Part shown: positions 7,503 through 12,042 of the stretch, piece by piece | How the letters are laid out: each line of letters begins with the position of its first letter | How positions within the stretch are numbered: position 1 is the first letter of the stretch | Assembly: GCA_902798675.1 (NCBI GenBank) | Contig: CADBXQ010000046.1 | Span: 1 to 14,373 of the forward strand | Source: Oscillospiraceae bacterium | Lineage (GTDB): Bacteria; Bacillota; Clostridia; Oscillospirales; Ruminococcaceae | Direction: 5' to 3' | Length of the DNA: 14,373 nt | Made by a program: the position numbers and the translations under genes | Notes under the pieces: model-generated | What the model was told of the DNA's origin: nothing | Database searches by the model: none | Seen by the model: the letters and a program-made list of their open reading frames with translations, nothing else

Positions 7503-7537
7503 CAAAAAAACCTCCCCCAAAAACCGATGGAGGAAGG
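7503..7537 (-). terminator. Attenuator terminator in the rplJ leader
   Basis: On the minus strand CTTCCTCC (7529-7536) can pair, with G-T wobbles, with GGGGGAGG (7511-7518) around a 10-nt loop, followed directly by TTTTTTTG (7503-7510). It lies 80 bp upstream of the rplJ start, so it is an attenuator rather than a gene-end terminator. Confidence 0.75.
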
Positions 7538-7643
7538 CGCAAAAGCCCCTGAACAAAGGCTTTAACGGTTTCTCCTCGGCAGGCAAAACATTATACCCCC
7601 AAAAGGGAACCTGCTGTCTATAGAAAAACAACACATCACTACC
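7503..7643 (-). ncRNA. L10-type ribosomal protein leader (autoregulatory 5' UTR of rplJ-rplL)
   Basis: Between the promoter and rplJ lies a structured leader. On the minus strand GCAGG (7610-7614) pairs with CCTGC (7579-7583) around a small CCC-TTTT-GGG hairpin, and CCTGCCGAGGAG follows, resembling the L10-binding kink region of Firmicutes L10 leaders. Downstream are an AAAGCC/GGCTTT hairpin and an intrinsic terminator. AAACCG (7566-7571) is complementary to CGGTTT (7521-7526), which lies in the terminator loop, so an antiterminator fold and the terminator would be mutually exclusive. Known leaders of this class let free L10 or the L10-L12 complex reduce expression; that function here is inferred from position and structure. 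Confidence 0.75.
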
Positions 7644-7649
7644 TAAAGC

Positions 7650-7678
7650 ATTATATCAGATAAATTGAAGGTTGTCAA
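7650..7678 (-). promoter_or_regulatory. Sigma-A promoter of rplJ-rplL
   Basis: Exact TTGACA (7673-7678) and TATAAT (7650-7655) on the minus strand with a 17-bp spacer. The start point is expected near 7643, giving a leader of about 220 nt that contains the L10-type structure. Confidence 0.88.
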
Positions 7679-7726
7679 GCTCTAAATTTCAAAACAACAA
7701 AATTTTTTATGGGCTCACATTTTATA

Positions 7727-7755
7727 TTGACAAAACAAAAAACATCGACTATAAT
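7727..7755 (+). promoter_or_regulatory. Sigma-A promoter of the first membrane-protein paralogue
   Basis: Exact TTGACA (7727-7732) and TATAAT (7750-7755) with a 17-bp spacer. Transcription would begin near 7762, only about 16 nt before the GTG at 7778. It is back to back with the rplJ promoter, with 48 bp between the two -35 hexamers. Confidence 0.85.
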
Positions 7756-7777
7756 TTAGTTATTTTATTGGATTGGA

Positions 7778-8434
7778 GTGGTTTTTGTATACTACACAAA
7801 TAAGCTGGGCTTTCAGGTGTTTGCGATTGTTGTCATTTTTTTGTTAAAATATATCTTCAGCGCCATGTCATATTTTTGCCTCATGCGCAAAAGAAATATG
7901 CGCTTTAAATATCTCGCCTTTGTCCCCATATTTAACACAACATATGTTTTGGGAAACATTTCTGACTCGATTAATAAAAATTACTTTATCAAGTCATATT
8001 TTAGATTTTTTTTGCTAATATCCTATTTAACCGCGCTGGTTGCTGGGGGCTTGGCTTTGTTTGTTATGTCAAAAAACATGCCAAATTTTGAACAGTTCTT
8101 GTTTGAGTCTTTAGCCAATGAGTCTAGAGGCTTTGAGGTTTTGAATTCAACCATTAATTTCAATTCTTTGCAGGTTAATCTGCTAATTTCGCTTTTGATT
8201 TTAACTTTTGCAGCCGCCTCAACTTTTAATCTTGTTTTTAGCTTTTGGTGTTTCTACATTATATATAGGGAATATAACAAAGCCAAATCAAGTTCATACA
8301 CGCTTATTGCGATCATTGGAGGAGGCCTTTTAAACATCAAATTCCTGCCGCCGCTGATTGTCTTCACCATCAGACACAACACCCCAATCTTTGAATTTTT
8401 AAACAAAGCAAAAACTTCAAATTTAAATAAATAA
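7778..8434 (+). CDS. Uncharacterised multi-pass membrane protein, array member 1 (most diverged)
   Basis: 218 residues with no function I recognise. About four membrane segments are visible: roughly 9-31 (FQVFAIVVIFLLKYIFSAM), 72-97, 134-162 and 173-197. Between the first two lies a variant of the array motif, YLAFVPIFNTTYVLGNISDSI. An IIYREYNKAKSSSY stretch corresponds to the IFKKYAP..SYF block of its neighbours. The C-terminus (KFLPPLIVFTIRHN) lacks the PGLFLLKASK ending of the others. It is the first gene after a consensus promoter. The start is uncertain: the GTG at 7778 touches the only SD-like GGAG (7775-7778), which is better spaced for a GTA codon at 7787. Likely in the cytoplasmic membrane. 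Confidence 0.8.
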   Translation: MVFVYYTNKLGFQVFAIVVIFLLKYIFSAMSYFCLMRKRNMRFKYLAFVPIFNTTYVLGNISDSINKNYFIKSYFRFFLLISYLTALVAGGLALFVMSKNMPNFEQFLFESLANESRGFEVLNSTINFNSLQVNLLISLLILTFAAASTFNLVFSFWCFYIIYREYNKAKSSSYTLIAIIGGGLLNIKFLPPLIVFTIRHNTPIFEFLNKAKTSNLNK

Positions 8435-8599
8435 CCGTGTGATTCTGGCCTGATCTTTCCAAAAAGCCGATCTTGCGCTCAACATGGTTAAAATAATTAC
8501 TAATAAAACACACTAAACCAAGCTATAATAAGCAAACATGCTTAATTTTTAATTTTTGTCATAATTTCACAAAAAAACTCCATTTCAACTCACAAACTG

Positions 8600-8628
8600 T
8601 TGACTTTTAATAATTTTTGTGTTATAAT
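8600..8628 (+). promoter_or_regulatory. Sigma-A promoter of the second array gene
   Basis: TTGACT (8600-8605) and TATAAT (8623-8628) with a 17-bp spacer; one mismatch in the -35. The start point would be near 8635, about 40 nt before the ATG at 8677. The rest of the 242-bp gap after array member 1 shows no gene and no clear terminator. Confidence 0.8.
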
Positions 8629-8676
8629 GCGCCCGTGTAGATTAAATAATATATATTGTTAGGATGTGTATGAGCT

Positions 8677-9249
8677 ATGGTTAATGGTAATGAAAGCCTG
8701 GCTGAGCTCGGGCCTTTGGGCATTTTTCTTGCTTTTGGTCTCATTGTTTGGATGTTTTTTGCCCAGGTTTTAAACTATGTTTTTCACGCAACAGCTTGCA
8801 GTCAAATCATGCAAATCAAAAAAATCAGCCGCCCGTTTCTTGCGTGGCTTCCAATCGGCGGAAACTATTCCCTCGGCAAAATATGCGATAGCATTAACAA
8901 TAAAAACAACAAAAAAAGTAATTTTAAAATTTTGCTAACAATTTTTTCATCCTGTCTGCTCGCAACATATGCTTTCTGTGTTATAATATACAAAGCATCC
9001 GCCTCAGCTGGCCAAACTTATGCTCCAAACAACAGGGTTTTAACCTTTTTGCTGCTTGGTTTTTTTGTGATATGCACGGTTTTTTATATTATATCGCTTA
9101 ATTGTGTTTTCAAAGAATTTTGTCCAAACAATTCTAAATATTTTGCTATTTCATTAATATCCACCATGTTTCCCATAGTTCCGTTTGTTTCAGGCATAAT
9201 GCTTCTAAAAGCGGCTAAAAGCGCTGAAAGTCTGAGCTCAAAAACCTAA
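8677..9249 (+). CDS. Uncharacterised multi-pass membrane protein, array member 2
   Basis: 190 residues, function unknown. A short polar N-terminus is followed by TM1 (about 13-38, GIFLAFGLIVWMFFAQVLNYVF). The loop motif FLAWLPIGGNYSLGKICDSI (about 55-74) follows, with a lysine/asparagine-rich stretch (NNKNNKKSN), then TM2 (about 80-105), TM3 (about 122-145), the CVFKEFCPNNSKYF block, and a C-terminal hydrophobic segment MFPIVPFVSGIMLLKAAKS. These blocks line up in the same order with members 3-6. ATG 8677 has a modest site (AGGATG, 9 nt upstream). It has its own promoter. Expected in the cytoplasmic membrane. Confidence 0.85.
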   Translation: MVNGNESLAELGPLGIFLAFGLIVWMFFAQVLNYVFHATACSQIMQIKKISRPFLAWLPIGGNYSLGKICDSINNKNNKKSNFKILLTIFSSCLLATYAFCVIIYKASASAGQTYAPNNRVLTFLLLGFFVICTVFYIISLNCVFKEFCPNNSKYFAISLISTMFPIVPFVSGIMLLKAAKSAESLSSKT

Positions 9250-9378
9250 TTTTTCTCAAATAACTCAAGTTTGTATTAATTGATAAACAGCTATAAAAAT
9301 TCGACTATGTTAAATGTTTTAAATATATGTTGATAAAAAAACGTTATTTTAAATATTTTTGACAAAGGGAGGATGGCT

Positions 9379-9978
9379 ATGGATATAACTCTTTATAAAC
9401 AGATCCTTAGGTTTGCGGTTATTATTGTCGTCATATATATGATCATGGTTTTTTTGAACTATGTTTTTCAGTCAATAGCAATGTATAGATTGATGAAATC
9501 CAGAAAAATCAAGCTTGCGTTTTTAGCGTGGATTCCAGTAACATATTGCTACGCGCTTGGCAGCATATATGACAGCATAAAACGAAAAAATGGCCAAAAG
9601 ACGTATTTTCGATTTGCTATTTTTCTGATTCATATTGCCTTTTTGACTCTGCAAGTTAATATTTTAATCAAATTGAGTTTGAAATTAGTCCACCTAGTCC
9701 AATATAATCTAAACTCAGAGGTTTTGCCAATTATGTGCGAGTATATCTCCAACTCGTCGGTAAATTTTCTTCCCGGCCTTCTGGTTTCAGTTCAAACTGT
9801 GATGTGTTTTGTCTGCCTATACACAATTTTCAAAACATACGCTTCAAACCGCCCATCATATTTTGCAGCTTCATTAATATTCACCTTGATGCCAATCATT
9901 CCCTTCATCCCCGGGCTGTTTTTATTGAAAGCGTCCAAAAATCCCCCTGTTTACCCGGAAAAATTGAGCCTTGCCTAG
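9379..9978 (+). CDS. Uncharacterised multi-pass membrane protein, array member 3
   Basis: 199 residues, function unknown. TM1 is about 8-33 (FAVIIVVIYMIMVFLNYVF), then a basic MYRLMKSRKIK stretch, the loop motif FLAWIPVTYCYALGSIYDSI, the charged KRKNGQKTYFRF stretch, TM2 (about 77-100), a loop with possible extracytoplasmic exposure (about 100-130), TM3 (about 131-150), FKTYASNRPSYF, and LMPIIPFIPGLFLLKASKN. The ATG at 9379 is preferred over the in-frame ATG at 9373, because AGGGAGG (9366-9372) directly abuts the latter but is 6 nt from 9379. The 123-129 bp gap before it has no convincing promoter, so it may be read from the promoter of member 2. Confidence 0.85.
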   Translation: MDITLYKQILRFAVIIVVIYMIMVFLNYVFQSIAMYRLMKSRKIKLAFLAWIPVTYCYALGSIYDSIKRKNGQKTYFRFAIFLIHIAFLTLQVNILIKLSLKLVHLVQYNLNSEVLPIMCEYISNSSVNFLPGLLVSVQTVMCFVCLYTIFKTYASNRPSYFAASLIFTLMPIIPFIPGLFLLKASKNPPVYPEKLSLA

Positions 9979-10164
9979 AATTTTATTCTGGCCGCTTTAA
10001 ACAGTATGTTTTTGTCAATAATTTATCAATATTTAAACAAAAGTCAACAACTTGGGAAAATAATGAATTTTTGTTTTAATTTAATCTATAAAAATTTTTT
10101 CCCCACACACGTATATATATATATCCCCCAAAACAGATTTTTAAAAAGGAGTGTTGTTTTATTT

Positions 10165-10785
10165 ATGGCCGAGCTTATTATTGCTTTGATTTTTGTAGTG
10201 ATGTTATTTTTATGGGTTGCATTTGTTGTTATGATCTTTTTACAGTATATTTTTTCATCAATAGCAATATTTAGAATGATGAAAAATCAAAACATTGACT
10301 ATCCATTTCTCGCTTGGATCCCGATAGTGCGCTGTTATGCGCTCGGAAGCGTTCATGACGATATAAAACGCGAAGAAGGCAAAGATCCATATTTTCGCTT
10401 TATTCTGCTTGCGTGTATTCTGGCTCAAACGATTTTTGTCGCCTATTTAATAGCCCTAATCCTTCCGGCCTTCATCCATATTGGACAAAGTTCAACCTCA
10501 AACTATATGTATTCATATTTATCCCAACTTTCCTCTTCTCCCCAATCTCAATTTTTGGGATGGCTGTGGCTGCCTACTCAAATTGCCAGCATGGCGTATA
10601 CCGTCATATATTTGGTCTGTCTGAATGTTATTTTTAAAAAATATGCTCCAGAAAAACAATCATATTTCGTTTGCTCCGTTATATTCACAATTATTCCTAT
10701 TGTTCCTTTCATTTCCGGATTGTTTCTCCTAAAAGCCTCAAAAAATAATCCAGCTGAAGGCCAATTGATATACACTCAGCGCTGA
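10165..10785 (+). CDS. Uncharacterised multi-pass membrane protein, array member 4
   Basis: 206 residues from ATG 10165, function unknown. A long TM1 (about 2-34, LIIALIFVVMLFLWVAFVVMI) is followed by the basic FRMMKNQN stretch, FLAWIPIVRCYALGSVHDDI, KREEGKDPYFRF, TM2 (about 78-102), a Ser/Tyr-rich loop (about 103-130), TM3 (about 131-155), CLNVIFKKYAPEKQSYF, and IIPIVPFISGLFLLKASKNN. The frame is open further upstream to 10006, but those codons (KNFFPTHVYIYIPQNR) do not resemble the family and the gap is AT-rich with a (TA)n run at 10112-10124. GGAG lies 13 nt before ATG 10165, a little far. Together with member 3 and 5 it forms the most similar core of the array. Confidence 0.85.
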   Translation: MAELIIALIFVVMLFLWVAFVVMIFLQYIFSSIAIFRMMKNQNIDYPFLAWIPIVRCYALGSVHDDIKREEGKDPYFRFILLACILAQTIFVAYLIALILPAFIHIGQSSTSNYMYSYLSQLSSSPQSQFLGWLWLPTQIASMAYTVIYLVCLNVIFKKYAPEKQSYFVCSVIFTIIPIVPFISGLFLLKASKNNPAEGQLIYTQR

Positions 10786-10923
10786 TTTAGCTTAAAAATT
10801 TTAAAGAAGAACAAGTATATACCAACACTTTCACAAATTGTATATTAATTTATTTTTTATCCATATAGTGTTTTTAACAATATTTTAAATAAAAAATGCA
10901 AACAATAAGGAAGTGATTTTTTC

Positions 10924-11322
10924 GTGGATTTTATACACGATGTTAAAATACTTGCATTTATCTTATTCATGTTTTGCGCAATGTGCGTTTTAGAGTATAT
11001 ATTTCATTCGCTAGCTATATATAAAATAATGAAAAAAAGGCAGCTCAACAACCCTTTTTTAGCATGGATTCCATTCACATATTCATATGCCCTTGGAAGC
11101 GTGTATGACGATATAACGCGCGAAAAACAAAGGGACTATAGGTTCAGGCTGCTTTTGCTGATCTCCAACATGCTTATGCTGCAAGTGGTCTGTATATTTG
11201 CGATTTTCAGAAAATATATTCCAAACAAAAATATATATCTCGTTCTCGCCCTAATATTTACAATAATCCCAATCATTCCCTTTGTTCCCGGCCTTTGCCT
11301 TCTAAAAGCATCTGAAAAATAA
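10924..11322 (+). CDS. Uncharacterised membrane protein, array member 5 (internally shortened)
   Basis: 132 residues from GTG 10924, with AAGGAAGTGA upstream. TM1 (about 8-30), AIYKIMKKRQL, FLAWIPFTYSYALGSVYDDI and the TREKQRDYRFR stretch match members 3 and 4 closely. The region that normally holds TM2, the long loop and TM3 is then reduced to one segment (LLLLISNMLMLQVVCIFAI) leading into FRKYIPNKNIYL. It ends IIPIIPFVPGLCLLKASEK. About 60-70 residues are missing compared with its neighbours, which suggests a clean in-frame internal deletion and probably one fewer membrane crossing. Function unknown. Confidence 0.82.
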   Translation: MDFIHDVKILAFILFMFCAMCVLEYIFHSLAIYKIMKKRQLNNPFLAWIPFTYSYALGSVYDDITREKQRDYRFRLLLLISNMLMLQVVCIFAIFRKYIPNKNIYLVLALIFTIIPIIPFVPGLCLLKASEK

Positions 11323-11384
11323 ATCTATCCGCACAATAACATTTGGCTTTCTTTTTTGAATTGTTGAAAGGAGGTGAGATTAAC

Positions 11385-11925
11385 ATGCAAGAAATGCTAA
11401 ATTCTGTTGGGATTGCTCTTGTGATTTTCCTGATAATTTCCGGTATATATCTTCTTGTTTCATTTTTTTTATCAAAGAAACATTCCAAACGCATTTTTGG
11501 CCTGGATTCCAATTGCAAATATGTGGGCTCTGGGAAGCATTTACGATGACATAAAGAAAAAAGAAGATGGCGGGAGAGACCCTAAATTCAGGATAATTAT
11601 GTTGGTTGTCAATTTAGTTCCAGTTTTATTTTCAAGTAGCTTAAGCTCAAATCCATTTTATCAATTCCAAAGCAACATTCATTTTTCGCTTAATCTTGGC
11701 TCCACAATAACCTCGGCTGCGTTTGTTGCTCAAATAGTTTTATATCTGATTTGTCTAAAAAAGATTTTCGAAAAACACGCTCCGAATAAAAGTTCATACT
11801 TCATACTTTCCGTCTTATTTAGCACTATTTTTGTCCTGATTGCTCCTTTTATCCCAGGATTGCTTCTCTATAAAGCGTCAAAAAACGATACTGAAAGCGA
11901 GCAAAGAATTCAACATAATATGTGA
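11385..11925 (+). pseudogene. Array member 6, membrane-protein paralogue split by a +1 shift in a T8 run
   Basis: An excellent site (AAAGGAGGTGA) precedes ATG 11385, which encodes MQEMLNSVGIALVIFL, TM1, then meets a stop after 54 codons. The rest of the family protein, from FLAWIPIANMWALGSIYDDI through KKKEDGG, TM2, TM3, CLKKIFEKHAPNKSSYF and IAPFIPGLLLYKASKN, lies in the next frame and ends at 11925. Reading the T8 run at 11463-11470 as T7 joins the two frames as VSFFYQRNIPNAFLAWIP, exactly as the paralogues require. So one extra T breaks the gene. It may be a recent mutation, phase variation, slippage at the polymerase level or a sequencing error. Confidence 0.8.
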
Positions 11926-11938
11926 TTTTTTGGACAGA

Positions 11939-12010
11939 CGCCCTAAATTTGCCAAGCGAGTTGATTTTTTGGCTTGGCAAATCGGGGCGATCTTTTGTTG
12001 ATTTTTAATT
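11939..12010 (+). terminator. Strong intrinsic terminator closing the membrane-protein array
   Basis: ATTTGCCAAGC (11947-11957) and GCTTGGCAAAT (11972-11982) form a perfect 11-bp stem with a 14-nt loop. An outer CGCCC (11939-11943) / GGGCG (11985-11989) stem extends it across a small internal loop. T-rich sequence (TCTTTTGTTGATTTTT) follows, so it would stop array transcripts before polA. Confidence 0.85.
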
Positions 12011-12042
12011 AACTTTATGTATTAAAAGAGGTATATATTATT

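Noticed and set aside
7679..7726. Possible replication origin at the strand switch, since genes diverge here and rpmH-rnpA-yidC is often near oriC
   Set aside because: I see no cluster of TTATCCACA boxes, no dnaA or dnaN, and no clean change in G versus C on the two sides. The single near-match TTATCCATA near 10856 is isolated.
8670..8684. A four-codon ORF (ATG AGC TAT GGT TAA) overlapping the start of array member 2
   Set aside because: No separate ribosome binding site, and short out-of-frame ORFs are frequent in AT-rich sequence.
10112..10124. (TA)n run between array members 3 and 4
   Set aside because: Short simple repeat in an AT-rich spacer; no sign of a regulatory role.
11998..12025. 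Possible polA promoter, TTGATT-N16-TATTAA
   Set aside because: The predicted transcription start (about 12032) would fall after the AAGAGGT ribosome binding site, so the message would lack it; the hexamers are also poor.
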